64,000 nucleotides of DNA, from positions 30,510 to 94,509 of the forward strand of contig JBEHWK010000003.1 of NCBI GenBank assembly GCA_040217795.1, given 5' to 3'. The notes below the pieces were generated by a model, which searched no databases, was not told the DNA's origin, and saw nothing but the letters and a program-made list of their open reading frames with translations. The DNA comes from Clostridium_T sp040217795 (GTDB lineage Bacteria > Bacillota > Clostridia > Clostridiales > Clostridiaceae). Both the position numbers and the translations under genes were made by a program. Shown piece by piece: positions 18,130 through 26,901 of the stretch; the stretch's first letter is position 1; every line of letters starts with the position of its first letter.

Positions 18130-19584
18130 ATGTTACTTGAAAATATACTGAAAAATATTAATTACACGGTCTCAAAGGGAAGGATTGATACAGAAGTAAA
18201 TGAAATCAGATATGACAACAGAAAAGTATCCAAAGGGGATGTTTTTGTCTGTATTAAAGGTACAAAGGCTGATGGGCACGACTTTGCAGAGGATGCATTA
18301 AAAAGAGGAGCAGCAGTAATAATTTGTGAAAGGAAATTGGAGTTGCCGGGAGAGTATACTGAAATTATTATTGAAGATGGCAGAAAAGCTCTGGCATTGA
18401 TTAGTGCTAATTTTTTCGGAAACCCTTCTGAAAAAATCAAGATTCTGGGGATTACCGGAACCAACGGTAAAACTACTACAGCGTTTATGATAAAGTCAAT
18501 TTTAGATAAAAGCGGAATAAAAACAGGCCTTATAGGTACAATTGCAAACTATATAGGAGACAGGGAAATAAAAACAGAACGAACAACTCCTGAATCATAT
18601 GAACTTCAAAAGCTCTTTAAAGATATGGCTGATGAGGGGGTTCAATGCTGTGTTATGGAGGTTTCCTCACACTCACTTGAATTAGACCGGGTTTATGGAA
18701 TAAAATTCAATGTAGGTATCTTTACGAATCTTACAAGAGATCATTTGGATTTCCATGGTACCTTTGAAAATTACTACAGGGCTAAATATAAGCTTTTTGA
18801 GAGTTCTGAATATAAAGTCATAAATATTGACGATGAATATGGAAAGAGATTAAGACAAGATCTTATGAATGAAGGAAAAGATAATGTAATTACATTCTCA
18901 ACAGGAAGTTCTGGAGAGTTTAAAGGTGAGAATATTATATCTCAAGGGGTATTTTCTTATTTTGATGCAGTGTCAAATGATGAGAGGATTAAAGTTTCCC
19001 TGCAGATTCCGGGAGAATATAATGTTCACAATGCATTAGGAGCCATAGCGGCTGCCAGAGTCATGAATATTAGCTGGAAGGACATTGCTGATGCTCTTAA
19101 AGAGACTGTAGTAAAAGGAAGATGTGAGCGTACTGGGGGAGAGTTTCATAAAGATTTCGAAATAATTATCGATTATGCCCACACACCGGATGGTCTGGAA
19201 AATATTTTATCTGCTGCCAGAAAATTCGCAGAAGGGAGATTGATTTGCATATTTGGCTGCGGCGGAGACCGAGACAGACAAAAACGTGGAGAAATGGGAG
19301 AAATAGCAACAAGATTGTGTGATCATGTAATTATAACTTCAGATAACCCAAGAACAGAGGATCCAAAGGAAATAATAAATAATATTGTGAAGGACCTGAA
19401 AAAGGATAATTATGAAGTAATTGAAAACAGGAAGCAGGCAATTGAAAAAGGAATCTCAATTGCAGAAGCTAAGGATGTTATCATCATTGCTGGAAAAGGG
19501 CATGAAACATACCAGATACTAAAAGACAGAGTAATTGATTTTGATGAAAGAAAAGTTGTAAGAGAAATATTGGAGCAAAGATAG
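18130..19584 (+). CDS. murE: UDP-MurNAc-tripeptide synthetase MurE (meso-DAP type)
   Basis: Adds the third amino acid to UDP-MurNAc-L-Ala-D-Glu. 484 residues with three Mur-ligase domains. Seen: TGTNGKTTTAF (ATP loop), TTPESYELQ, EVSSHSLELDRV, DHLDFHGTFENYYRAK with the carbamylated Lys, YAHTPDGLENIL, and SDNPRTEDP. The DNPR motif is the established marker of meso-diaminopimelate rather than lysine specificity, so the wall is probably meso-DAP type. Directly followed by murF. Confidence 0.96.
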   Translation: MLLENILKNINYTVSKGRIDTEVNEIRYDNRKVSKGDVFVCIKGTKADGHDFAEDALKRGAAVIICERKLELPGEYTEIIIEDGRKALALISANFFGNPSEKIKILGITGTNGKTTTAFMIKSILDKSGIKTGLIGTIANYIGDREIKTERTTPESYELQKLFKDMADEGVQCCVMEVSSHSLELDRVYGIKFNVGIFTNLTRDHLDFHGTFENYYRAKYKLFESSEYKVINIDDEYGKRLRQDLMNEGKDNVITFSTGSSGEFKGENIISQGVFSYFDAVSNDERIKVSLQIPGEYNVHNALGAIAAARVMNISWKDIADALKETVVKGRCERTGGEFHKDFEIIIDYAHTPDGLENILSAARKFAEGRLICIFGCGGDRDRQKRGEMGEIATRLCDHVIITSDNPRTEDPKEIINNIVKDLKKDNYEVIENRKQAIEKGISIAEAKDVIIIAGKGHETYQILKDRVIDFDERKVVREILEQR

Positions 19585-19594
19585 GTGATTATTA

Positions 19595-20947
19595 ATGGAA
19601 ATGCTAGGATTGGAAGAGATTAAAAGAGCAGTCGGAGGGAAACTTATAAAAAAAGGAACTCTGGAAAAGTTCAACAAAATAACTACTGACAGTAGAAAAG
19701 TTGAGAGGGACGGTATATTTTTTGCATTAAAAGGCGAGAATTTTAACGGGAATCAATACGCAGAAAATGCGTTAATGGCAGGAGCAAAGCTATGTATTGT
19801 GGATGAAGAAATTCAAGTGAATGATGAATTGGATGGAAGTATTTTATTGGTAAATGATACACGTAAGGCTCTGCTGGATTTGGCGGAGTATTACAGAAGC
19901 AAGCTTGATGTTAAAATTGTTGGAATTACAGGATCTACAGGAAAAACCTCTACCAAGGATATTGTTGCTGCGGCATTGTCAGAAAAATATAAGGTCTTTA
20001 AAACACAGGGTAATTTCAATAATGAAATTGGAGTCCCATTAATGATATTTAAACTTGATAATTCATATGATGTCGGTGTTTTGGAAATGGGTATGAGCAA
20101 TTTTGGCGAGATTCACAACCTTGCAAAGGCAGCAAGACCGGATATAGCAATAATAACTAATATAGGAATATCTCACATTGAAAACTTAGGTTCCCAAGAA
20201 GGCATATTAAGAGCAAAAATGGAGATAACGGACTTTTTCAATGAAGATAATCTCTTGATTGTCAATAGTGATGATGAATTACTGAATAAAATAAAAGAGA
20301 TGAATTTCAAATTAATAAAATGTGGTATACATAAGGATGCAGATATAAAGGCGGAAAATGTTCATCTTAAGGAAGAAGAAGTTAGTTTTTCCGTCACTAA
20401 TGACGATAATTCCAAGACTTTTTCTATTAATGCACCTGGAGAGCATAATATACTAAATGGACTTTTGGCAATTGCATGCTCTGTTGAATTAGGGCTGAGT
20501 TTCGATGGAATAGAAAAGGGGCTTGAAAATCTTGATAGAACATCTATGAGGTTGGAATTTATACGAAATAATGGTATAACAATAATCAATGATTGTTATA
20601 ATGCATCGCCGCAGTCTATGAAGGCAGCGTTAGATGTTCAGAGTAACGTAGAATGTATGAGAAGAATAGCTGTTCTAGGGACGATGCTAGAATTAGGAAG
20701 CGTATCTTATGAAGCGCATAAAGAGGTAGGTGAGCATGCTAAAGCAATTGGAACTGATGAACTTTTTGTAACAGGCGAATTCAAGGATGCTTACAAAGAT
20801 GGCTTTGGGGAATCCATTAAAACTTTTGTATCCAAAGATGAATTGATTAACTTTCTTAAGAGTTTCATAAAAACAGGTGATTGTATATTGGTAAAAGCTT
20901 CTAGGGGAATGAAATTTGAAGATATTGTTGATTCAATAAATAACTGA
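19595..20947 (+). CDS. murF: UDP-MurNAc-tripeptide-D-Ala-D-Ala ligase MurF
   Basis: Adds D-Ala-D-Ala to complete the cytoplasmic muramyl pentapeptide. 450 residues, normal for the family. Seen: N-terminal uridine-binding domain with TDSRKVERDGIFFALKG, ATP loop GITGSTGKTSTKD, GNFNNEIGVPL, EMGMSNFGEI, and INDCYNASPQSMKAAL, which is highly diagnostic. The product is the substrate of MraY, encoded next. Confidence 0.96.
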   Translation: MEMLGLEEIKRAVGGKLIKKGTLEKFNKITTDSRKVERDGIFFALKGENFNGNQYAENALMAGAKLCIVDEEIQVNDELDGSILLVNDTRKALLDLAEYYRSKLDVKIVGITGSTGKTSTKDIVAAALSEKYKVFKTQGNFNNEIGVPLMIFKLDNSYDVGVLEMGMSNFGEIHNLAKAARPDIAIITNIGISHIENLGSQEGILRAKMEITDFFNEDNLLIVNSDDELLNKIKEMNFKLIKCGIHKDADIKAENVHLKEEEVSFSVTNDDNSKTFSINAPGEHNILNGLLAIACSVELGLSFDGIEKGLENLDRTSMRLEFIRNNGITIINDCYNASPQSMKAALDVQSNVECMRRIAVLGTMLELGSVSYEAHKEVGEHAKAIGTDELFVTGEFKDAYKDGFGESIKTFVSKDELINFLKSFIKTGDCILVKASRGMKFEDIVDSINN

Positions 20948-20973
20948 AGGCAGTATAAAAAAGGGGAATGGAA

Positions 20974-21945
20974 ATGAAAGACGTTTTAAATATGTTAAAT
21001 GTAGATTTGTTATTAGGGTTGTTTTTAAGTTTTTTAATTGGGAGTATAATCGGGGGCCCCATAATAAAAGTATTATATAAGTTTAAGTTTGGACAAAATA
21101 TCAGAGAAGACGGACCGCAAAGCCATCTGAAGAAGGCTGGAACTCCTACAATCGGGGGATTGATTTTTATTTTTTCAACTATCATTGCTATGATTGTAAT
21201 GACAAAAGATGTTAAGGACGAATCAATGGTTGCATTAGGTGCGTTTGTTGCATTTGGATTTATAGGATTCTTAGATGACATTTTAAAAATAATCAGAAAG
21301 AAAAACCTGGGACTGAGGGCATATCAAAAAATGTTGCTGTTGCTTATAGTATCATTAGTTCTTTCTTATTACGGATACACAAAAGTAGGGACTCAAATTA
21401 ATTTTCCCTTTATAAATGCACAAATTGATCTGGGTATTTTATACATACCATTTATAATTTTCTATTTTGCTGCTGAAACCAATGCTGTAAATTTAACTGA
21501 TGGACTAGATGGGTTAGCTACTTCAGTGACGGTTTTGGTAATGACTTTTTTAGCTATATTGAGTTTTAATCTTGGGCATTACAGCTTATCTATTTTTTGT
21601 GTAATTTTAGCTGGAGCACTTTTAGCTTTTCTTAGATTCAATGCTTTCCCTGCAAGGGTGTTTATGGGTGACACTGGGTCATTAGCCCTTGGAGGTGCAG
21701 TAGCTACTGTAGGATTATTGCTTAAAGCAGAGTTTTTAATTGTAATAATAGGTGGTATTTATGTTATTGAGGCCTTATCGGTGGTAATTCAAGTAACTTC
21801 ATTTAAATTGACGGGTAAAAGGGTGTTTAAAATGGCGCCAATCCACCATCATTTTGAACAGTTGGGCTGGAAAGAAACTAAGATAGTAACTGTTTTTGCA
21901 ATTATTACTATGATTCTATGTTTTATTGGATTCATCTCTCTTTAG
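20974..21945 (+). CDS. mraY: Phospho-MurNAc-pentapeptide transferase MraY
   Basis: Integral membrane enzyme (about ten helices) that makes lipid I from UDP-MurNAc-pentapeptide and undecaprenyl phosphate. Seen: IREDGPQSHLKKAGTPTIGG, GFLDDILKI, the NLTDGLDGLATS motif with its catalytic Asp residues, FMGDTGSLALGG and the MAPIHHHFEQLGW loop. The ATG at 20974 is chosen because AAGGGG is 7 bases upstream; the ATG at 20968 would sit on top of it. 323 residues. murD, normally next, is absent and ftsW follows directly. Confidence 0.95.
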   Translation: MKDVLNMLNVDLLLGLFLSFLIGSIIGGPIIKVLYKFKFGQNIREDGPQSHLKKAGTPTIGGLIFIFSTIIAMIVMTKDVKDESMVALGAFVAFGFIGFLDDILKIIRKKNLGLRAYQKMLLLLIVSLVLSYYGYTKVGTQINFPFINAQIDLGILYIPFIIFYFAAETNAVNLTDGLDGLATSVTVLVMTFLAILSFNLGHYSLSIFCVILAGALLAFLRFNAFPARVFMGDTGSLALGGAVATVGLLLKAEFLIVIIGGIYVIEALSVVIQVTSFKLTGKRVFKMAPIHHHFEQLGWKETKIVTVFAIITMILCFIGFISL

Positions 21946-21966
21946 TAATTAATGGAGGAGTTAAGA

Positions 21967-23085
21967 ATGAAGAAATTTAAGTGGGCAAGTAAGATGGGAC
22001 AGGTGGATTATATTTTGTTTTATGCTATCTTTTTTTTACTTGCTATTGGAGTAGTAATGGTGTATTCAGCATCATCTTTTTATGCAATGTATAATTTTAA
22101 TGACAGCATGTATTTTTTGAAAAAGCAAGGATTTTCCGCAGTTGTAGGAATTGGCACACTGGGGTTTATGATTTGTTTTGATTATCATAGATTAAAAAAG
22201 TTAACCATACCATTGGTGATAATTACAATTCCATTATTATATATAGTTTTTCTTTTTGAAGGAACAAATGGAGCCCAAAGATGGATACCTCTTCCGGGAT
22301 TTTCACTGCAACCCTCGGAAATAGCTAAATATGCGGTAGTAATTTTTCTGGCATTAAGCATTGATAAAAAAGGTGAAGGAATCAAGAGCTTAGGGAAAGG
22401 TGTATTGCCTTATATTGTATTTTCTGGCTTTTTTGCAGGGTCAATATTATTGGAAAAGAATCTTTCAATAGCTTCTGTAATAATGATAGTGACAATTATA
22501 ATGCTTTTTGTGGGTGGTGCAAGAATACGAGATCTTGGAGTTATAATTCCTTTGTTGATAGCCAGCGGCGTTTTTTTCATATTTTCAGAAGAATATCGAA
22601 AAGCCAGGTTATTGAATTTTTTAAATCCCTGGCTTGATCCTGCAGGGAATGGATATCAGCTCATACAGTCATTTTTGGCTTTAGGTGCAGGTGGAATTAC
22701 GGGATTAGGACTTGGTCAATCAAGACAAAAAACACTATATATGCCTGAACCGCATAATGACTTCATTTTTGCAATCATTGGAGAAGAACTCGGTTTAATA
22801 GGATGTATGTTTATTATATTATTATTTGTTATTTTAGTTTGGAGGGGAGTTACAGTAGCTTTGAGATCCAAAGACACTTATGGTACTCTTCTGGCCACTG
22901 GAATTACAGGAGTTCTTGCGGTACAGGCATTAATCAATATAGCCGTAGTAACCGGATCAATGCCTGTAACTGGAGTTCCACTCCCATTTGTAAGCTATGG
23001 AGGGTCTTCCTTAATAATTAACATGACAGCTTCGGGGATATTGCTGAATATTTCCAGACAAGTTGAACGGAAAAATCATGCTTAA
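21967..23085 (+). CDS. ftsW: FtsW/RodA/SpoVE family glycan polymerase
   Basis: SEDS-family lipid II polymerase of the divisome, partner of the class B PBP encoded upstream. About ten membrane segments in 372 residues. Seen: VMVYSASSFYAM, GAQRWIPLPGFSLQPSEIAKYAVV with the catalytic-site region, EPHNDFIFAIIGEELGLIG with the conserved Asp, and the C-terminal GVPLPFVSYGGSSLI. The ATG at 21967 follows GGAGGAG; an in-frame ATG at 21952 overlaps that ribosome binding site. Its terminator hairpin overlaps the stop codon and abuts repeat copy A. SpoVE versus FtsW cannot be separated. Confidence 0.92.
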   Translation: MKKFKWASKMGQVDYILFYAIFFLLAIGVVMVYSASSFYAMYNFNDSMYFLKKQGFSAVVGIGTLGFMICFDYHRLKKLTIPLVIITIPLLYIVFLFEGTNGAQRWIPLPGFSLQPSEIAKYAVVIFLALSIDKKGEGIKSLGKGVLPYIVFSGFFAGSILLEKNLSIASVIMIVTIIMLFVGGARIRDLGVIIPLLIASGVFFIFSEEYRKARLLNFLNPWLDPAGNGYQLIQSFLALGAGGITGLGLGQSRQKTLYMPEPHNDFIFAIIGEELGLIGCMFIILLFVILVWRGVTVALRSKDTYGTLLATGITGVLAVQALINIAVVTGSMPVTGVPLPFVSYGGSSLIINMTASGILLNISRQVERKNHA

Positions 23086-23112
23086 CTTTGCTTATGCAAG
23101 GTTAAGTTTTTT
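23081..23112 (+). terminator. Intrinsic terminator of ftsW, stop codon inside the stem
   Basis: CTTAACTTTGC (23081-23091), loop TTAT, GCAAGGTTAAG (23096-23106), T-run 23107-23112. The T-run is also the first base run of repeat copy A. Confidence 0.9.
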
Positions 23113-23355
23113 ACTCTTTAGAAATTTATAAAATTTTCAAGTTGTGGATAATTTAAAGTATATACAAGCATACGTAGTCTGGTTACATTCCCTAAAGAGT
23201 AAAAAATGAAAATAGTCGCCTGCCAGATTTTCCTCACGTACGTCCGGAAAGGCAGATGCGAGAAAAAAATCCACGGCTAATAATCGCCTTGACGATTTTT
23301 TTACTCTTTAAGAAATAAATCGGTGGGTCGTAATGGCCATGAGAATTTTTTTACT
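23107..23355 (+). repeat. Interspersed element, copy A (with duplicated tail)
   Basis: One of three related copies. Left arm TTTACTCTTTAG (23110-23121) and right arm CTAAAGAGTAAA (23192-23203) are exact inverted repeats around about 70 bases. A conserved core starts GTCGCCTGCC at 23215, with CTGCC (23220-23224) able to pair with GGCAG (23251-23255). The tail is a terminator-like hairpin (AAAAAATC near 23264 with GATTTTTTT 23294-23302). A second tail-like unit, again with TTTACTCTTTAA and a T-rich end, occupies 23301-23355. No ORF. Confidence 0.85.
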
Positions 23356-23485
23356 AGGTAAAATTAAGATTTTTGTAATCAAATGCATAATATAAAGTGA
23401 TATTATTAAATAGATGCTGTATAATAACCAAATGAATATCAGTTTTTTCGATTAATATTAAAAAAGGAAAATAAGGAGAATTCAA
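23356..23485 (+). other. AT-rich leader of divIB
   Basis: About 130 bases between repeat copy A and divIB. It contains a lone TATAAT at 23420-23425 without a convincing -35, and the divIB ribosome binding site AAGGAG. Because ftsW ends in a terminator, divIB needs its own promoter, presumably here or inside the repeat. Confidence 0.5.
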
Positions 23486-24235
23486 GTGCAATCTCAAGGT
23501 AATAAATACATAAAAGAAAGAAGAAGAAAAAAAAGAATAAAAAATTGTATGGGTTTATTTACATTATTCATAGGGTTATTCATTTTATTTTTGCTGAAAT
23601 CACCAACCTTCAATATTTCTGAAATTGTAATTAATAATAACAGTACCATAATCACAGAGGATTTAATAAAAGAAAAAACCGAAATTTTTATGGGCAAAAA
23701 TATATTTTGGATAAAAAGGAAGGATGTGCAGGCAGTTTTTGAGAGAGAACCTTATATTAAAGAAGTGGTGGTAAGTAAGAAGCTTCCTAATAAATTAACA
23801 ATTGAAGTTGTTGAAAATAAACCTGTTTTTATGATGGAATCTGAGGGTAAAGTGTTTGTTCTTGATAAATACGGGAAGATACTTGATAAAAAAGCAGGGG
23901 ATGTTGATTTTGCAGTTGTCAGATTAGAAGGAATCAATATTAAAAACCGAGAGATTAACAGTTATATAACAGATGATGAAAAAACAAAAGAAATTATTGG
24001 CTCCTTTGGAGAACTTTTAGCAGTAAATACTTCAGAAATACAATTCAATGTGCTGGATTTGAAGGATAGCAAAGATATAAAGATATACTCTGGAGATGTT
24101 TTGGTTAAAATAGGTTCAGAATATTCCCTGATGACTAAACTGGACAAAGCAATAGATATACTAAAGAATCTTAAGATGGCAAAAGGTTACATTGATGTCA
24201 GGTTTGACAGCAATCCAATAATTGGTGAAAATTAG
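23486..24235 (+). CDS. divIB: DivIB/FtsQ-type division protein
   Basis: Bitopic divisome protein: basic N-terminus (GNKYIKERRRKKRIKN), one membrane helix (about 24-42), then a POTRA domain (about 44-115, starting FNISEIVINNN) and a beta domain with KYGKILDK. 249 residues. It regulates FtsL/FtsW/PBP activity at the septum. GTG start at 23486 with AAGGAG 7 bases upstream. Begins a second transcription unit of the division cluster, shared with two DUF881 genes and sbp. Confidence 0.85.
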   Translation: MQSQGNKYIKERRRKKRIKNCMGLFTLFIGLFILFLLKSPTFNISEIVINNNSTIITEDLIKEKTEIFMGKNIFWIKRKDVQAVFEREPYIKEVVVSKKLPNKLTIEVVENKPVFMMESEGKVFVLDKYGKILDKKAGDVDFAVVRLEGINIKNREINSYITDDEKTKEIIGSFGELLAVNTSEIQFNVLDLKDSKDIKIYSGDVLVKIGSEYSLMTKLDKAIDILKNLKMAKGYIDVRFDSNPIIGEN

Positions 24236-24245
24236 GAGGATACCT

Positions 24246-24968
24246 ATGAAAAGAATAAATTCTCAGTTGGCAGTGGCTATTGTATGTGCTCTTTTAGGGT
24301 TTCTTTTGGCATATCAATTCAAGCTTATAAGCAACAAGGAGAAATCTACAGTGCAGAATTACAATCAAACTGATCTTTTAGCAGAGATTGAGCAGTTAAG
24401 AAGTGAAAAGGATGAAGTTAATAAACGTAATGGCGAATTGCAGGAGCAATTAAAGAAAATTGAAGATGCATCTACAAACTCAAGTAATTTAGATAAGCAA
24501 CTGAAAACAGAGTTGGATAATACCAGAATGATTACAGGATCTATAGATGTCAAGGGAACAGGTATAACACTTTATATAAGCCCTAAGAATGATATTTTTT
24601 CCTCACAGAACAACCTGGAGGGCGCAGTGCTGGGAGAGACTGATTTGATTCATATAGTAAATAATTTATTATATGCAGGCGCAGAAGCCATATCAATAAA
24701 TGATTACAGGATAACTCCTCAGACTGGAATTAAATTTTCAAATAATTATATATGGGTAGGCAGCGAGGGAAAAGTAGATCCCAATACAGAAATTATTGTA
24801 AAGGCTGTAGGTGATAAAGCAAAATTACAGGCTATATTGAATTTTGGAGGAACTTTAGAGACAGGAAGTTTACACAATTACAATAAAAAGATTGTTCCAA
24901 GTGAGGAGATTGTTATAAGCAAAAGTACTAAAGGATTAAAATCAGATTTTATAAAAGCTGTTCAGTAA
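24246..24968 (+). CDS. DUF881 family protein (first copy)
   Basis: Bitopic protein of 240 residues with an N-terminal membrane helix (about 5-22), a coiled coil (about 38-80, EIEQLRSEKDEVNKRNGELQEQ split by Lys-rich turns) and an extracytoplasmic DUF881 domain (GTGITLYISP, INNLLYAGAEAISINDYRI-type segment). The family accompanies divisome genes in Firmicutes and Actinobacteria; its function is not established. The ATG at 24246 is chosen for AGGAGGA just upstream; codons back to TTG 24222 overlap divIB. Confidence 0.82.
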   Translation: MKRINSQLAVAIVCALLGFLLAYQFKLISNKEKSTVQNYNQTDLLAEIEQLRSEKDEVNKRNGELQEQLKKIEDASTNSSNLDKQLKTELDNTRMITGSIDVKGTGITLYISPKNDIFSSQNNLEGAVLGETDLIHIVNNLLYAGAEAISINDYRITPQTGIKFSNNYIWVGSEGKVDPNTEIIVKAVGDKAKLQAILNFGGTLETGSLHNYNKKIVPSEEIVISKSTKGLKSDFIKAVQ

Positions 24969-24981
24969 AGGAAGTGTTTAA

Positions 24982-25320
24982 ATGATACCATTTTTAGGAT
25001 TACTCATAGGAATTATTGTGGGTATAACAACACAAATAAATATTCCAGATAAGTTTTCCCCATATATGTCTGTAGCAATTCTTGCATGTTTAGATTCGGT
25101 GTTTGGAGCAATAAGAGCATCCTTGTCAAAAAACTTTCAGGCAGATGTATTTATTTCAGGATTTTTTGGGAATGCTGCGCTTGCAGCAGCTTTGGCTTAT
25201 TTAGGAGATAAATTAGGAATACCTATTTATATCGCAGCCGTTATAGTTTTTGGAGGCAGAGTTTTTGATAACTTTGCTATTATAAGAAGACTTCTATTAG
25301 AAAAAGCTAAATCTCACTAA
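24982..25320 (+). CDS. sbp: Small basic family protein (DUF1290)
   Basis: Membrane protein of 112 residues with three to four hydrophobic segments. It matches the Bacillus small basic protein family: VGITTQINIPDKFSPYMSVAILACLDSVFGAIRA split over two helices, then FISGFFGNAALAAALAYLGDKLGIPIY. Encoded next to ftsZ in many Firmicutes; function unknown. Here it is flanked on both sides by DUF881 genes, a characteristic arrangement. Confidence 0.85.
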   Translation: MIPFLGLLIGIIVGITTQINIPDKFSPYMSVAILACLDSVFGAIRASLSKNFQADVFISGFFGNAALAAALAYLGDKLGIPIYIAAVIVFGGRVFDNFAIIRRLLLEKAKSH

Positions 25321-25333
25321 TGGAGGTTTTTTA

Positions 25334-26071
25334 ATGAAGAGAAATGAATCTACTATATTTGTTTTTATAGCCTCAATTATTGTAGGTATACTAATTGCAA
25401 CTAATATTAGTTTTTCAAAAGTAAATTCAAATATACAACTGACAACTAAGGAATACAGTGATGCTTTGGAAAAGAGAAATAAACTTAGAAACGAAGTCAG
25501 TGCGTTATATGATGATAACCGCACGATACTGCAAAAAATAAATGAATATTCATCTTCAGGTAAACAGAATGAGAAAGTTCTTGATGACCTTAAGAATCAG
25601 TTACAGCTTAATAAGATGATAGATGGATTTGAAGCAGTAACAGGACAAGGGTTGATTATAACTATAAATGATGGTGATATTGATATTGGCGATAACGGCA
25701 TATTCGATGCTCAGATTGCAAGACTGAAAATTTTGCATGATGAAGACATGGCGAATGTAATTAATGAGATAAGAAATGCAGGAGGGGAAGCTATCGCAAT
25801 CAATAAACAAAGGGTTCTTCCCAACTCATACATAATATGTAATGCTGCATTCCTTAATATTGATGATGTTCAGCTCCCGGCACCTTTTCAGGTTGAAGTG
25901 ATAGGAGATACAAAGCTGATGAAGGAATCACTTATGGATGATAATGGATACTTAAAATATTTAAAAAACAGAGGATTGAAAATTGAAATTCAGGAGGTCT
26001 CTGAAATCAGTTTACCTGCATATAAAAAATCTGATATTACACCGAAGTTTTTAGTGCCTTACATCAAATAA
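25334..26071 (+). CDS. DUF881 family protein (second copy)
   Basis: Same architecture as the gene at 24246: N-terminal membrane helix (about 8-28), coiled coil (about 40-90), extracytoplasmic DUF881 domain (GQGLIITINDGD, VINEIRNAGGEAIAINKQR, PAPFQVEVIGD). 245 residues. The two copies flank sbp and have diverged well beyond recent duplication. Ends the unit with a strong terminator. Confidence 0.83.
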   Translation: MKRNESTIFVFIASIIVGILIATNISFSKVNSNIQLTTKEYSDALEKRNKLRNEVSALYDDNRTILQKINEYSSSGKQNEKVLDDLKNQLQLNKMIDGFEAVTGQGLIITINDGDIDIGDNGIFDAQIARLKILHDEDMANVINEIRNAGGEAIAINKQRVLPNSYIICNAAFLNIDDVQLPAPFQVEVIGDTKLMKESLMDDNGYLKYLKNRGLKIEIQEVSEISLPAYKKSDITPKFLVPYIK

Positions 26072-26085
26072 GGCACTAAATTTTT
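26050..26085 (+). terminator. Intrinsic terminator after the divIB-DUF881 unit
   Basis: TTTAGTGCCTTA (26050-26061) pairs with TAAGGCACTAAA (26069-26080), then five Ts. The left arm lies inside the last codons of the gene. Confidence 0.9.
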
Positions 26086-26220
26086 ATGAAAAAAAAACAA
26101 ATTTACAAACAAATTCCATAAATTTGTAGTAAAAAATTTTTTTTTATAGTATAATATCTTTATAATTTTGAAGGAATTCAATAGGCCTTGAAGAATATAA
26201 TAGACAAGGAGTTTTATAAG

Positions 26221-26901
26221 TTGAGTATTAAAAGCAATATTTTAAGCATAAAGAATGAAATACCTGATGACGTACAACTTATAGCTGTATCAAAAACCAA
26301 ACCTTTGGAAGCTTTAGAAGAAGCATATCAATGTGGAATTAAAGATTTTGGGGAAAATAAAGTCCAGGAACTTATAGACAAATATGATCAATTTCATAAA
26401 GATGTAAGATGGCATCTAATCGGACACCTTCAAACAAATAAGGTTAAATATCTGGTTGGAAAGGTTCATCTTATTCATTCACTGGATTCAATTAAACTTT
26501 TAGAGCAGATAGAAAAGGTTTATAGTAAAGAAAAAACAACTGCAAGGGTTCTTATTCAAATAAATATCGGAAAAGAAGAGAGTAAATCGGGTATATATGA
26601 GGAAGAAATCCCAAGTATCATAGATGAAATTGAAAAATGCAATCATGTTAAAGCATTAGGATTAATGGTAATCATACCTAAAGGTGATGATGAAAGTAAC
26701 AGGTATTATTTTAAGAAAACAAAAGAGATATGGAACCATTTAAGAGAAATTCAATATAAAAATATTAAAATGGAATATCTGTCAATGGGAATGTCCGGTG
26801 ATTACAAAGTTGCTATTGAAGAAGGTAGCAATATGGTAAGAATTGGAGAGGGGATATTCGGGAAAAGAATATATAAACAGGAGGTAAATGAAAATGGCTA
26901 A
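26221..26901 (+). CDS. yggS: YggS family PLP-homeostasis protein
   Basis: PLP-binding TIM-barrel protein of the PROSC/YggS/YlmE family, which controls free pyridoxal phosphate. Seen: LIAVSKTKP with the PLP lysine, FGENKVQEL, WHLIGHLQTNK, GLMVIIP and LSMGMSGDYKVAIEEGSNMVRIG. TTG at 26221 (226 residues) is chosen because AAGGAG lies 9 bases upstream and the family begins about here; a TTG at 26188 would add 11 residues. First gene of the yggS-sepF-yggT-ylmH-divIVA group typical of Gram-positive division clusters. Confidence 0.92.
   Translation: MSIKSNILSIKNEIPDDVQLIAVSKTKPLEALEEAYQCGIKDFGENKVQELIDKYDQFHKDVRWHLIGHLQTNKVKYLVGKVHLIHSLDSIKLLEQIEKVYSKEKTTARVLIQINIGKEESKSGIYEEEIPSIIDEIEKCNHVKALGLMVIIPKGDDESNRYYFKKTKEIWNHLREIQYKNIKMEYLSMGMSGDYKVAIEEGSNMVRIGEGIFGKRIYKQEVNENG

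Noticed and set aside
23107..23355. Repeat copies as insertion sequences or CRISPR units
   Set aside because: No transposase frame and no regular short repeat-spacer pattern; the three copies are dispersed and about 200 bases each.
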